Assembly: GCA_028829895.1 (NCBI GenBank) | Contig: CM054180.1 | Span: 112,519,135 to 112,583,134 of the forward strand | Direction: 5' to 3' | Source: Sinotaia quadrata | Lineage: Eukaryota; Mollusca; Gastropoda; Architaenioglossa; Viviparidae | Length of the DNA: 64,000 nt | Shown: positions 50,695-63,438 of the stretch, one piece after another | Numbering within the stretch: the first letter of the stretch is position 1 | Layout: every line of letters starts with the position of its first letter | Translations under genes and position numbers: made by a program | The notes under the pieces: generated by a model | What the model was told of the DNA's origin: nothing | The model's database searches: none | Seen by the model: only the letters and a program-made list of their open reading frames with translations

Positions 50695-50890
50695 ACGCCA
50701 GTATTGGTGACAGGTCATCGCCTTGAAAGATCATACAATGTATTGGTGACAGGTCATCGCCTTGAAAGATTATGCAATGTATTGATGACAGATCATTGCC
50801 TTGAAATATTAAGTAGTGTATTTGTGACAGGTCATTGCCTTGAAAGATTATACAATATTTGTGACAGGTCATCGCATTGAGAGCTTATAA
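50695..50890. repeat. 39-bp minisatellite, unit 3
   Basis: Counterpart of the unit 1 array with the same copy number and a few base changes. The minus-strand 13-residue periodicity is kept. Confidence 0.85.
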
Positions 50891-51699
50891 AATGTATTGG
50901 TTATACAATGTATTCTTATGAATATACATTTCCTTTTCGTTTCCGTTACGGTGATTTTTCCATCTTGCCATTAATGCGTAAATCATATTTTGACAGAATT
51001 ATGTATCTTTATGATATTACCCATATGGTGCGAGACTGGTGTGCTTCTGGTGTGATGCTGCGTCTGTTTGCGACGTGATATAAACATGTTTATATGGTCT
51101 GGACAGGCTCTGTTTACGACGTGATATAAACATGTTTATATGGTCTGGACAGGCTCTGTTTCTACTCATTATCAAGTAACAGCACGCATGAAAGAAATGT
51201 TCGTGTTAAAAGACATGTTAAGGGTGTCTTTTCTTTTGTTTTCAGACAGCTATATTTTAATGTATGCGACATAATGTATGATTAAAAAGTGAACAATAAC
51301 AACACCAACAATACATGTCCCCCACCCCCACCCCCCAATTAAAACAGTATATTCCAACGAATAAATTTAGAAAAAAAGTTAACTCACGAAAGCTTTCAAT
51401 TACTTCATTAATAAAATTACTTAATTATTAGAGGAGAGATTCTAAAATGCGCAAAATGTCTAACTGGACTTTTAGTGTCACACATTCACCAGACTTTTAT
51501 ACGTGTGCACATATTGAAATAAAGACAATAATTTTATCTTTCTGTCTTACATGGGCTGGTGATAAAAGTAAACAAATAATAACTGAAACAAGAGAAGAAA
51601 AAGTTTATCTTTTACTTTGGAGCTGTTCTAATTAACTTCCACATTAATCTCTGAAACGTTGTGATGTTATGCGTATTCTCTAACAACTGTGACAACTTG

Positions 51700-52209
51700 A
51701 TACGACCGAACAAATTCTTACAGTAACATATTTACAAAAGAACTTGATACGACCGATTAAATTCTTACAGTAACATGATTACAAAAGAACTTGATACGAC
51801 CGATTAAATTCTTACAGTAACATGTTTACAAAAGAACTTGATACGACCGAACAAATTCTTACAGTAACATGTTTACATAAGAACTTGATACGACCGAACA
51901 AATTCTTACAGTAACATGTTTACAAAAGAACTTGATACGAATGATTAAATTCTTACAGTAACATGATTACAAAAGAACTTGATACGACCGATTAAATTCT
52001 TACAGTAACATGATTACAAAAGAACTTGATACGACCGATTAAATTCTTACAGTAAAATGATTACAAAAGAACTTGATACGACCGATTAAATTCTTACAGT
52101 AACATTACAAAGTTGATACGACCGAATACTTTCTTACAGTAATGTGATTACAAAGGACCTTGATACGACCAAATACATTCTTACAGTAACATGATTACAA
52201 AAGAACTTG
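51700..52209. repeat. 47-bp minisatellite, unit 3
   Basis: Counterpart of 15939-16436 with a different order of variants and a partial first copy, followed by the same unique flank (CTGATCAGACGTTTC). Confidence 0.9.
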
Positions 52210-52664
52210 TGTTCTGATCAGACGTTTCAAAACGATAACGAAATGAAAGTCGATTCCATGTCACAATATACAACTTTGCACATCCGTAGTCAGATTAATC
52301 TACAGATTTTCAACATTGTACCAAAGCGAACTGAATATAGTTGATTTGTTACTTTTATTCCTTGTAGATTTGAGTTGATTGTTACTTAGAATTTCATATA
52401 AGACAGTCTGGATATGATCATGAAAACTGAAACCTCTATTCTGGTGAGGAGTGTGGTGGTGGAGAATAAAGTAAAGCTGATACTATGGGCTGATAAAACT
52501 TTCTTGAATAAGAAAAGAAGTAAACGAACTGGTAATCATTTGTGCTAAATATGGGACCGTGGCTTTCCCATGAAGGGTGTGTGGGGGGAGATCTGACGTT
52601 TACAATATATTAATAGGATTTATAGAATAAAACGTTCCTTTTGGTGACAGTTGTCAGTAATCAG

Positions 52665-53110
52665 TGTGTTGTTTTTGAATACAGCCTGCATTTTCTGTTG
52701 TGTGAATTATTGAATAACGCTTGTATTGTTTGTAGTGTGTATTGTTGAATAATGCCTGCAATGTCTAAAGTGTGTATTGTTGAATAACGCCTGCAATGTC
52801 TAAAGTGTGTATTGATTATTAACGCCTGCAATGTCTGAAGTATGTATTGTTGAATAACGCCTGCAATGTCTAAACTCTAAAGTGTGTATTGTTGAATAAC
52901 GCCTACAATGTCTAAAGTGTGTATTGTTGAATAACGCCTGCAATGTCTAAAGTGTGTATTGTGAATAACGTCTGTATTGACTGTAGTGTGTATTGTTGAA
53001 TAGACTATATTGTTTGCAGCGCTTATTAAATAAAACATGTATTGTGAGAATTCATGTTATTGAATAAAGCCTGTATTTTCTGTAGTGAGTCTTGTTGAAT
53101 AAAGCCTGGA
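52665..53110. repeat. 35-bp minisatellite cluster, shorter, unit 3
   Basis: Same three variants as unit 1 in about half the length. The middle and last variant blocks are reduced to one or two copies. Confidence 0.88.
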
Positions 53111-53494
53111 CTTTCACTTCAAATCACGTGACGTAAAGAATAAATGATATTACGGCCATTAAACATAAAGCCTCTGTTCGTTTCTAATCATGAATTTCTT
53201 CCTTACACCAAAAAACGTTCATAAATATTCTTGTCACCATTCACATATGTTTACTTACAAATACTCATTGGATTGATTCAGGTATTTTAATGCTATAATT
53301 ATTGAAGTGTTCGTGACATCCTGATTCACAAACACAATGGAACATACAGCAGTTTATTTACATTTAGTTTTGTGTCTAGCGAAACGCTTTTTCCATTCTT
53401 TCATAAATGTGAATCATTCAAATCATAAAATATTTTAAGTCTTTCCAACATCATTTTCGATATTTTTCTGGATTTATACCTGGGTACACACACA

Positions 53495-53551
<57 letters not shown>

Positions 53552-54440
53552 GCACGCACTCGCTCGCTCACAGAAATGCACTCGTGCAATGGCAAAATTG
53601 TGAAGAGAGAGGAAAATAGACACATATACATTTTATAGACTGTAATCAGACAGTAGGATATAAACCAAAATGTAATTTTTCTTCTGATGAAATGATTAAA
53701 TTATTTGGCAAAGGAATTGTAGTGATGTGTTTGTTTTCATAAAGATTATTATCAGTATTATGAACAGCTGGTTAAATCGTTCATTTCTTGCCGTTGAACT
53801 GAAGTCTAGTGTAGTTCACTGGATAGATGATATAGGAAGTGTAGATACCTGCAAATGTCGTGAAATAAATTTTACATATCAGAACAGTTTATGTTCTAAG
53901 AAATTTGAATAATGTTAAGATGAAAAATGGATTGTTCGCGTTTCTTATTTAAAATAGTTGCAACATAATTTTAAAGGAAAAGAAACTAAAAATATACATA
54001 TATATAAAAATATACACACTATAGTGTTTAATCAAAACTTCATACTCTTTTCTTGAGTCATATTAATTTTATTCAATCAGATTCAAACGTGTTCAATCAT
54101 GTTTAGCTGTGTTCTAACACAGTAAGTTAAGTATTCAATAGAGCTTAGTCATGTTCTGAAGTATACAATCAAGTTCAAACAAGATCATTATTTTTAGATG
54201 TGTTCAACTATGTTAATCATATTCAATTGTTATGGTGAGTAGGATAAGTCCTGTTCTGTTGTATGCATTTATAAACATCACTAAACATTAATCACTCTCA
54301 GTAGTTTCAATGTCATCAAATTAATCAAGTCGCGTGTTCAGTAGAGTTTTGTGATTTGTCGGTTAATAGTATTGTATAATGTTCCAACATGCTCACTAAT
54401 GTTCATTATCGCACAGTCGAGTTGAGTAGTGTTCAGTTCT
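53107..54440. repeat. Internal block b, unit 3
   Basis: Counterpart of unit 1 block b, with the core at about 53727-53875 and a pure CA microsatellite at 53489-53550 in place of the imperfect one in unit 1. Confidence 0.6.
53489..53550. repeat. CA microsatellite
   Basis: Pure CA run inside block b of unit 3. Confidence 0.95.
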
Positions 54441-55223
54441 GCTTCGTCTTAATGTCTATGCTGTCGTTTTGCAGAAGCTAAATTTTAAAAAAGCTTAGTC
54501 GGAATCAGTAAATATATATATAAATATACAAATGAAATCAAACTCGTTATACATTTACAAATTAGATGTTGCTGGCAGCGGCCATTTCGATAATACAAAG
54601 CATGTGAAAATTAATAATATATCATGAAGGGCATAAAATGTGAATCATTCTTGGTTTCACACAGGCACAATTGTGAAGTAAAAACTAAGCGTGTACGTGA
54701 ATCTGCATTTGAACCAGTAACGATTTGAGACCAGAACATGCCATGTACACACTGGAAACTTTTAAAAACAACAAAATAATTAAGTACTCGTACAATCATG
54801 AACATTTATTTCTCCTTTTCATGAAATCGAAAGTGTGGCAATATAAATCTACCTTAATAAAATTGTTATTTTTATTATTTAATTTATACATTAATATTTT
54901 TTAATTAATAATATTATCTATGCTCAAACATGATATGATTAAGATTAACTTCAGTTGTTCGATGAAATATGTGCTTGTTTATACCCTGCACATTTAACTT
55001 TTGAATAACTTATCTATTCTCTTAGCTAACCTTGTAACCATGCTCTTTGGATTATCTTTGGTCAACATTCAGTTTGTTCCTCTGATGAAAGAATAAGACG
55101 GTATTCTACAAGGTAGAAATTCAAATAGATGGAATGTGTGGGAAAAGTATTTATATATATATATTATTTTATACAGTAAACGTTAGATGATTTAGTATTT
55201 CTTAAAAATCAGATTGCTAATTT

Positions 55224-55582
55224 TAAAATTAAATATTATAGGTTAACAAGAGTGTTACTAATGTTGAGTAATAATTAAATATTATAGGTTAACAAGAGTG
55301 TTACTAATGTTGAGTAATAATTAAATATTATAGGTTAACAAGAGTGTTACTAATGTTGAGTAATAATTAAATATTATAGGTTAACAAAAGTGTTACTAAT
55401 GTTGAGTAATAATTAAATATTATAGGTTAACAAGAGTGTTACTAATGTTGAGTAATAATTAAATATTCTAGGTTAACAAAAATGTTACTAATGTTGAGTA
55501 ATAATTAAATATTCTAGGTTAACAAGAGTTTACTAATGTTGAGTAATAATTAAATATTATAGGTTAACAAGAGTGTTACTTA
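55224..55582. repeat. 46-bp minisatellite, about 7.5 copies, unit 3
   Basis: Expanded relative to unit 1. Copies carry few variants (AAAAGTG, AAAAATG), which suggests recent expansion. Confidence 0.9.
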
Positions 55583-56473
55583 AAACAAATGGAGATATGA
55601 ATTATGTGAAAAAAATATGTGCGAGTTTTAACTTGAGTTGAATAATCATTTAGGGTCTGTGAACTAATATGTATTCAGACGTTTTTGATCCAAGGTATCT
55701 AATCTCAAGACTTCTGCATCCTGGAAGGATTATCTCAGTCTCCGGATTCCTATGGTAGTTTCCGAGGTTATTTGGTGTACATCTCTCTCTTGTGTTGTAT
55801 GGGTGATCTAAAGTTGACTGGAGACAGGTTTTCTTTTCCTCAATATAAAAAAAAACTGCACCTACCTAAAAGGACATTACGGATTTGTGTGCATCCGAAA
55901 AACTTAATTTCACTGGCGAATGAGAAAGAATTTTCTGATGGAACTTTTGGCTGTGGCCTGACGGCTTTGACAAAGGTCATGTTTTTGATATGAGTATTCT
56001 TTGTTTTAAATCTCGCCTTTTCAGATGATGGCAATTACACAGTAATTTTCTACTGATCATTGTCATGTTCATTTCAATCAAATTCGGACTGCAATTGTAT
56101 GACGTCCTTAGATATCTTTTTAAAAAAAGCTTTATTTACCATACCAATAGGAGCATTATTGGACGGTCAGCATAATCTGTGAGGAAGTTTATAAATTACC
56201 ACCACCATCTTTATTTATAGATTAATTGAAACTATGTCAAATTAAATTTTTATTACTGAAATCCTGCACATTAGGTAGTTTTAGGAAATACGTTTTAACC
56301 ATAATTACTGAGGTTTGAGGTACGTTTATAAAGTCAAATCATTAAGATCATTACGTAGGAGAAATATCACTAAGTGATAACCTGACAGTGGTTTAGTATC
56401 TTCATTAGCGATCTTTCTAATGAAGTGGTGAAGACTTTATCTAGGTCACCATGAGTCCGGCGAACTAGTAGTA

Positions 56474-56487
56474 ACACTCACACACAC

Positions 56488-56572
<85 letters not shown>
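56474..56572. repeat. CA microsatellite
   Basis: About 49 CA units with one CG interruption; longest copy of the site first seen at 736. Confidence 0.95.
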
Positions 56573-56574
<2 letters not shown>

Positions 56575-57025
56575 TAAGAAATTTTGCGCTTTGAAAATAC
56601 TCAGGTAAAGAAGAGGATTATGCAACACAATACAATCTCCAATTTTCTGAGTTAATTTATGTTTTCATTCACTCTAAAATATCTCTTTTCATTCTATATC
56701 ATATTTACTACAACATTTAACTTGAGGTTAATGTTATTTCGAATTGTGCATTTTTTGTATAAAGTTGATAATTGAAAATAATATTACAGAGCAATGGTAC
56801 ATAGAATGACTACTCATACACGTAAAAGATAACTGAACGAATCCGGAGAGTTTCTCTTTTCAAAGTCTCGGACAAATTATTTTACTGAATCAAAGACTTG
56901 TGTATGAAAACTGTTTGGTCACGTGTGTATTGTACTTCCTTAAGGTAAGCAAACCACGTTATTTAGCACTAATGGTATTGCAAATTTTAAAAAGGCGTAA
57001 TCATTGATAAAAGTAGACAAATGAT

Positions 57026-58689
57026 TGTCACAGTCTGATTAAAATGTCTTGACTGTTTGACCCACTTGTTTATTTTTCAAATATCGAGATTTGAAATTCC
57101 TTTGTTTGGAGCTCTCTCGCGATATTCATATCGAGAAGCTTCCAACAAAGAGGTCAGGACGTTATTTAACTTTAGGCCCATTGTCTAGGTTCTAGAACCA
57201 ACTACATGCCCTGCGATCCATCACGTGATATGCTTTATGCTTTCTTATAAATATGAGAGAAACGCACCCGTCTGTACTCCGAGCCACAAGAAGCTACGTC
57301 AGCTAGAACCGTCGCTTACTCGCAAGTCGTATAGGAACGGACAGACTGGCGCGGTAGATGAGATAAACGCTTCGACTTCTCATAAGGTATCACTTTTATT
57401 TGATTGTATTCTGTATATTTAAGCTATGTATGTACTTGTGTTATATATTACTATGTATTGCTATATAACTTGAGCATGTTTCGTTGAAATGACTGAAAAC
57501 CTATGTTATAGAATATAAATCATTGTAACTCTTTTCCATTGTAACTTTAATTTATATTGACTTTAAATTCACTAGAGCCAGAAGTGCCTGCGCTCGATAT
57601 GAATTCCACATGTAATTCAAATTATTGCGTGTAATTTTAATTGTAAATTGTGAAGCGCTTGCTTCATTTGAATTATCCCTTTGTATGAAGTCTAATTTTA
57701 ACGTTGTAAATATTTGATAATTCATACGTCATGCACTGTTAAATGTAACATGCGTGAGAAGATTATATTTTCTAATCTAAAATTGTAAACGGCGCATCAG
57801 TCGAATTCTAATTCATGCATTTGAACTGATCGTGCTCAAGTAGCGAAACGTGCTAGCAGACGATTATGGGACACATTTGTTTCCATAGGTGGGTCTTTGA
57901 GCTTAGACATCTTCGTCCTTGTCTTCATCTTTGAGCTTGGACATCTTCGTCTTTGTCTTCGTCCTTGAAATCCTGTACAAGCCGGTTTGAACTCTGTTGA
58001 GAGAGTTCAGCTCTTCCAGAAAAGTCCACCACCATTAAAGCAACGTCAACGTGTAGGCGTATGCTGGTCTAATCTCAAGTACACTAGTGGCGAACTAAAG
58101 GACAATTTTCCCTTGTATGCTACGTGCATTTCCGCTGGTGCAACTACAGTGGGATAGACCGTTTCGGACTGGAACAAAGAGGCCAAGCGACACAAGGACA
58201 TAAAGCTGAGTACCACTCAGATGACTAAAATTCATGAGATACAATTGGGCACACTTTCTCAAAGAACAGTAATAAGCACGCACGTGCAGAATTAAGAAAT
58301 AGAATTTCGCGCTCATATTTGATTATTGTTAAATTGTTAAACTTTATTAAATCTTATTTTTAATTGTTAAACCTCTTCGTAGTTAATTTTTATGCATAAT
58401 AGACCTAATGATTATTTCATGGATTGGATGGGGGCGAAATTGAGCTGAATGACGTAACGAATGCATATCAATTTAGAGGAATTTAACCACTCCAACCCAG
58501 CTAACGTACGCAATTTATCAGTTTGTAAATCTGCTGTCTGCACTACAAGACACATTTTTAAGTTAGTCAAATGATAAGTTGAGCAACCAGTCTGTATAGG
58601 ATAGAGAGAAGGAATTAATTTAATCTATTATCTTTAAAGTCCTTAATTATCCTAGGCAGGGTCTATAAAGAAATACTGGAAACGTAACA
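57026..58689 (+). mobile_element. Solo LTR, family B, 1664 bp, unit 4, opposite orientation
   Basis: It starts TGTCACAGTCTG and ends GGAAACGTAACA, with the 5-bp duplication ATGAT at 57021-57025 and 58690-58694. It is the reverse complement relative of the element at 21033-22616: the ends match in inverted sense and the TATA box (TTATAAATATG, 57245-57255) reads on the plus strand. The insertion site differs from that of unit 2, so the two are independent insertions. It sits about 290 bp past exon 4 of gene 4 and reads towards the gene from its 3' side. Confidence 0.85.
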
Positions 58690-58980
58690 ATGATCAATAA
58701 GGATTGATAGCTGTCTTATGAAATTTCATGCACAAATGATTTTAAAAGTAAAATGATTATGAATATATACGTATTGAATATTAACTCCGTAATTCTGGTG
58801 AAATGATAGAGTGATTCATTAGCGGTTTTAGATTTAAACTGTGTATTAATTAAATCACTATATTCTGTATGTACATTTTAATTCTTAATAAAACTTATTA
58901 TTGAAATAATTTTTTTTAAATTTCCGGCAGATAAAACATTTTTAAAAGTGAGGGTATTCAAAAAGAAAAATTGTACAAAC

Positions 58981-59160
58981 CTTCTTGAGGAAAGTATAGA
59001 GATCAAACATTGCGTAACACGGCTGTGATATATTCTTTGCCATAACTCCTTGGTCTTTGCCGTCCACATACACATGAAGAGAGTGGGATGAATCAACCAT
59101 CACACCAAGACGACTTCCGTCTTTAACAGTCGTTAATGCAGGACAGGAGTATTCATTAGT
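58981..59160 (-). CDS. TRIM-NHR gene 4, exon 4: NHR domain, C-terminal part
   Basis: 60 codons, phase 0, from acceptor CTTTTAG|ACT to donor AAG|GTTTGT. TSEYSCPALTTVKDGSRLGV, VDSSHSLHVYVDGKDQGV, QPCYAMFDLYTFLKK. The FDLY ending is the closest of the three copies to the general NHR pattern. The unspliced tail after the donor differs from the other genes because of a small deletion, consistent with that tail being intronic. Confidence 0.76.
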
Positions 59161-59788
59161 CTAAAAGAAAATATTTTTATACTTTAATAGTCGCTAAGGC
59201 AGGACAGGATTACTCGTTATTTTAAAAAGTTAATGTAATTTCTTTTTTCTACATAAGTATTATAGATGTACGCAGACCTTAATACAAAAAGAAACTAAAC
59301 ACAAGGCAACTATAAAACAAGAACAGTAATAAAAAGTAATTAAAAGATTATAAACAGCTCACCACAAACATTATACAGTACCGTTAGCTACACAAGCCAT
59401 GTATAAAATCTGATTCTAAGTAATTCACTTAATTTAACTTCATCGACTCTAGTCACCTCTGGAAGGTAGATGTGCATATTATCTAAAGTGCAGTTTAATA
59501 ATGAAATACATTGAACCAAAATGTACACTTCCAAGTGACGATGCAAAGAGTGTTTGCTCCAAAATAAATCACCTATTAATACTTAGCACACTTTTCCCCA
59601 GGAAATCCTGTTTCGAAGGTAAATGAAGACTTTTGTACAAATAAAATAAGATCTACCTGTATGTGTCTCTGTACACACATTGATACACCCACGGACGCAC
59701 GGACGCAAACAGCAAGTAGATGCACTTACATATAGTTCTGGATTAAGAACTTTAGAAACAGGTTTATTATTTGTACAATATAACTAAC

Positions 59789-59947
59789 CCATTCGCCGTG
59801 AATTGTTCCTCCTGTTGGATGTACACCAACAAAACTCTGCATTATGAAGCTAGTATTTGGTAACGTGATTGACAGTGGGTTCTCTTCACAAACACCAGTT
59901 ATTATGAAGTGGCCATTGCATCGGGTGTTTGTCTTTTCCACTAGTAT
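59789..59947 (-). CDS. TRIM-NHR gene 4, exon 3: NHR domain, middle part, diverged
   Basis: 53 codons, phase 0, from acceptor TTTGTGCAG|ATA to donor TGG|GTTAGT. ILVEKTNTRCNGHFIITGV, then CEENPLSITLPNTSF and GVHPTGGTIHGEW. The conserved W of the W-x-G motif is C here and several core residues differ (HFIIT for DCIVI), while frame and splice sites are kept. The NHR of gene 4 is either changing its specificity or decaying. Confidence 0.75.
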
Positions 59948-60648
59948 CTGCACAAATGAAATTAAAATAATTTAATTAAAATGTTAACTCTGCCCAGTCC
60001 GTGAATATTTTATATTTTGAATAAACACATCTTATAAATACTTTGCTAGAGATATATTCACTTCAGTAATAACAAATTATGTACCTGTTTTGAAGTATTG
60101 AATGTAATACTATTATTTAGATGACGTAAATATGTTCTAAAGTCTTCTTTAGACGTATTTTGCAGCAGTGTCATTTTGAACGAGACCTTGATACAGATTT
60201 AATGCGCTTCTTCATTTTCTTATTCGTTTTCAAATAAAAAGAATGGTATTGGTATTGAAAATTAACCAATGAAAGCAGTTTGCCTATTGCTTCTATTTCA
60301 TTTCAGCTTTAGTTTTAACGCAGAATAATTATGCTTTTGTATCAAACTACAAAATAAAATACGAACATAATCCAGTCCAGTAATTTCATACAGTTCTATC
60401 AATGAAAGGAAATGATACAAGACTTGCAAATCAAACACCAATAACGAAATCACATCACACATTTTACAACTGAAATTCTCGCACACAAGGCGTAAGACTG
60501 AAGTAAATTAATCCCTTAAAAGGAACAATCATATTTACAAACTTAGAAAACGTATCTTAATAACATAAACATTATATCTCATATTGCCCTTAGTTCATCA
60601 AAAGTCAAAATAGGCAAATACACGTAAATATATACTCAGGAGCGCGCG

Positions 60649-60649
<1 letters not shown>

Positions 60650-60715
<66 letters not shown>

Positions 60716-60720
60716 ACACA
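60650..60720. repeat. CA microsatellite
   Basis: CA run after a short CG repeat, with one CT interruption; equivalent to 3226-3362 but without the GCAC and most of the TA part. Confidence 0.95.
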
Positions 60721-61504
60721 TATGCATATGCTAGAAAAAGAAACTTTTTGAATTTCTCTTGTATTTTGTCTCATTAGATTTTTTTCTATGATTTCTCTCT
60801 TACTCTTTTAGTTTAGTTTTAGAATGTGTTCTCTATTTGTCTTTATATTTTTACATTAACTTTAATTAACTCGCTCCACACACTTAAAAGTTAGGTTTAT
60901 TTCTCTCTCTGTTTTTTTTCTCTGTCCCTCTCTCTCCATCTCTATCTGTCCCTTGCAGAGTCCTTTATACGGCAGATTCTGAAATTACCTCTTTATATCT
61001 ATTTGTATATGTTTACATCTCTGCAATTGTATCTCTGTAATGATATCAAGTTTTACATGTCTGCTTTCTAATATTTCTGTATCTATATCTATTTATAGAC
61101 GTGTCTAATGCTTTCTTCATCGTTTTTAACATCTCAAATTTTCTCTTTGAAAGAGGACTGTCCGAAGTAAATACAACACTAAAACGAACAATCACATTTT
61201 CAAACTTTTCCTAATAATAAACATTATATCTCATATTGTTATTGTTATGTCAAATCATAAAGTCGCACACTTACACACACACACACAAACACACACATAC
61301 ATTTATAAATGTGCGTAACTGGAAGAGAAAAGTATTAAAGTTCTTCTCCTTGGACAATGCCATAAGAATGTCATCTAGCTCAACAGAATGAAATAAGCAT
61401 TAACAGGAATCATTTTGAGTTCCACTTGTTCATTTTCTCTCACATCAACCTTGCGTAGTCCATCTGTTCTATCATCTGTCTATTATCTTTCATTTGCTCA
61501 CTTA

Positions 61505-61507
<3 letters not shown>

Positions 61508-61561
<54 letters not shown>
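61508..61561. repeat. CT microsatellite
   Basis: (CT)26-27, equivalent to 4205-4258. Confidence 0.95.
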
Positions 61562-61567
<6 letters not shown>

Positions 61568-61842
61568 CATTTCAGTTTTAGAACTTTCCTTATATTTGTC
61601 TTGTTTATTCTCTTTGTCTCTCTAAGGAATTCGCACCGTACAATTAAAATTCCTACTCTCTCTCCTTCTGTTGTTTTTTTTATTTTTTGGGGGGAGTATA
61701 TTTGTCTTTCTATCCGCCTCTTTTCTTCGTTGTCCATCCTTTGCATATTCCGTCTTTGTACATCGGTTTCTAAATTTGTCTCTATATGTCTGTCTTGCTA
61801 TGCTTTTATCTATATAATGCTACTTATTTACATATTAACCCT

Positions 61843-61846
<4 letters not shown>

Positions 61847-61913
<67 letters not shown>
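61847..61913. repeat. CT/TA compound microsatellite
   Basis: (CT)19 then (TA)14, equivalent to 4555-4633. Confidence 0.95.
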
Positions 61914-61914
<1 letters not shown>

Positions 61915-62056
61915 CTCTTTTTTTGCTCCTACCTTTTTCTGTCTGGTAATGTTCTGTATAATTCTTATTTCTTTGATATGTCTTTCCTTCTTTTGTTTCC
62001 CTTTTCTTCTTTTCCTTTTTCTACATCTACTTTACTGTGAATCTCTTTTTGCAAAA

Positions 62057-62325
62057 TGTTGAATGTCATTTAAATATCTAACATTTTAGGCATGCCAATG
62101 ACAAAATGTTGAGTGTCATTTAAAAGTCTAACATTTTACGCATGTCAATAACAAAATGTTGAGTGTCATTTAAAAGTCTAACATTTTAGGCATGTCAATA
62201 ACAAAATGTTGAGTGTCATTTAAAAGTCTAACATTTTCGGCATGTCAATAACAAAATGTTGAGTGTCATTTAAAAGTCTAACATTTTAGGCATGTCAATA
62301 ACAAAATGTTGAGTGTCATTTAAAT
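62057..62325. repeat. 50-bp minisatellite, about five copies, unit 4
   Basis: Expanded as in unit 1 but with a distinct variant (TTTAAAAGTCTAAC in place of TTTAAATATCTAAC) in most copies, so the expansion is independent or re-homogenised. Confidence 0.85.
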
Positions 62326-62617
62326 AACTCCCCATAGATGCACACGCTCAGTCTCAGCAATCCTAGTCTCTAAAAATAACCAGAGTGAAGGAAACAATTA
62401 AAACAACAAAATAATTAAGCAACCTGTAACTTAAAATGTTGCGGTCTAGTCGCTTAGCTATGCATCCTTCACTGTACGTTCATGCACGCTTCAAGCAAGC
62501 AAGTTTGATGATATATTTTAAATTCTACACATTACATTCTTAAACCAATTAGTGCTTAGAAACTTCTGAATATCATTTTAAAAGCTGTTCTATTTTAATT
62601 ATCCAATCATCAGTCAC

Positions 62618-62758
62618 CTCATACAGTTTGTTGGTAGACATTGGTTCTCCAGAAATCAACACTCGGTTTATCTTATCTCTGTCTTTCACCTCTGCAGTCT
62701 GTCCATCACCTGACAGTACTATGTTACTTCCACAATTGTTGTGAAACATCCAGGTATC
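62618..62758 (-). CDS. TRIM-NHR gene 4, exon 2: NHR domain, first part
   Basis: 47 codons (one fewer than the other genes), phase 0, from acceptor TTACAG|GAT to donor GAG|GTGACT. DTWMFHNNCGSNIVLSGDG, then QTAEVKDRDKINR and LISGEPMSTNKLYE. It is more diverged than genes 1-3: DT for NP at the start, RDKIN for LNVYEN, G for R. The RING exon of this gene lies beyond the right edge. Confidence 0.78.
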
Positions 62759-63048
62759 CTGTAATGATGACATTAAAATTATTAAAAACAATCCTAATTA
62801 TATACTTGAATGAAAATACACTTTACAAAACCTCTGTTGTGAGATAAATTAAATAAAATTAATTCTTATAATTTCATTCTACGACAAATAATACTTCAAA
62901 CATATGAAGTGAATATTTTATGTTAAGTATTGTGCATGAGTTGTAGTAGTCTGGAAGATAATCTGATTTACACAGAGATGCAGCAACTAAGAAACAACAT
63001 TTATTAAATCTGAAGAAAACAAGTCAAGTTAAACTACAAATTCTAACA

Positions 63049-63109
63049 ATGAAGCATCATTTGAAAATTGTTACTGTATTCTTGTTAGCCTTATCTATTT
63101 GTAGTAGAG
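63049..63109 (+). CDS. Antisense signal-peptide-like exon, unit 4 (donor destroyed)
   Basis: Identical in protein to the unit 2 copy (V at residue 8), and with the same G to A change at the donor (AGAGATAAAT). It lies upstream of exon 2 of gene 4 on the opposite strand. Confidence 0.35.
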
Positions 63110-63438
63110 ATAAATCTAAAATTTAGGTGAGGTATTTTTTCTGCCACTTAATCATCCTTTATTAAGCAGGCCATAAATAATAGGGTAATGCATTTTTTCT
63201 TTGAGGAAATATTTACAAGAAATTACTATTAATTTTCTTATTATTGTATGGAAAACTTTCTCTTCAATAATAAACTGTGTAGGCATTTCAATAGTATATA
63301 CAGTTGTACTAATACATTGTATTATTTCATGTTCATTTTCTTTTTTACGTAAATATACTTGAATACTAGATCAAGTGTTTAACAGTCGAAAGTAACTAGT
63401 GTTCGTTGCACGATTCGAATGAATCAATATCTGCAGAG

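Noticed and set aside
55772..55993. Plus-strand frame MGDLKLTGDRFSFPQYKKK... near the start of unit 4, and its antisense partner
   Set aside because: It is broken by one-base indels in units 1 and 2 at several points, so no conserved protein is supported.
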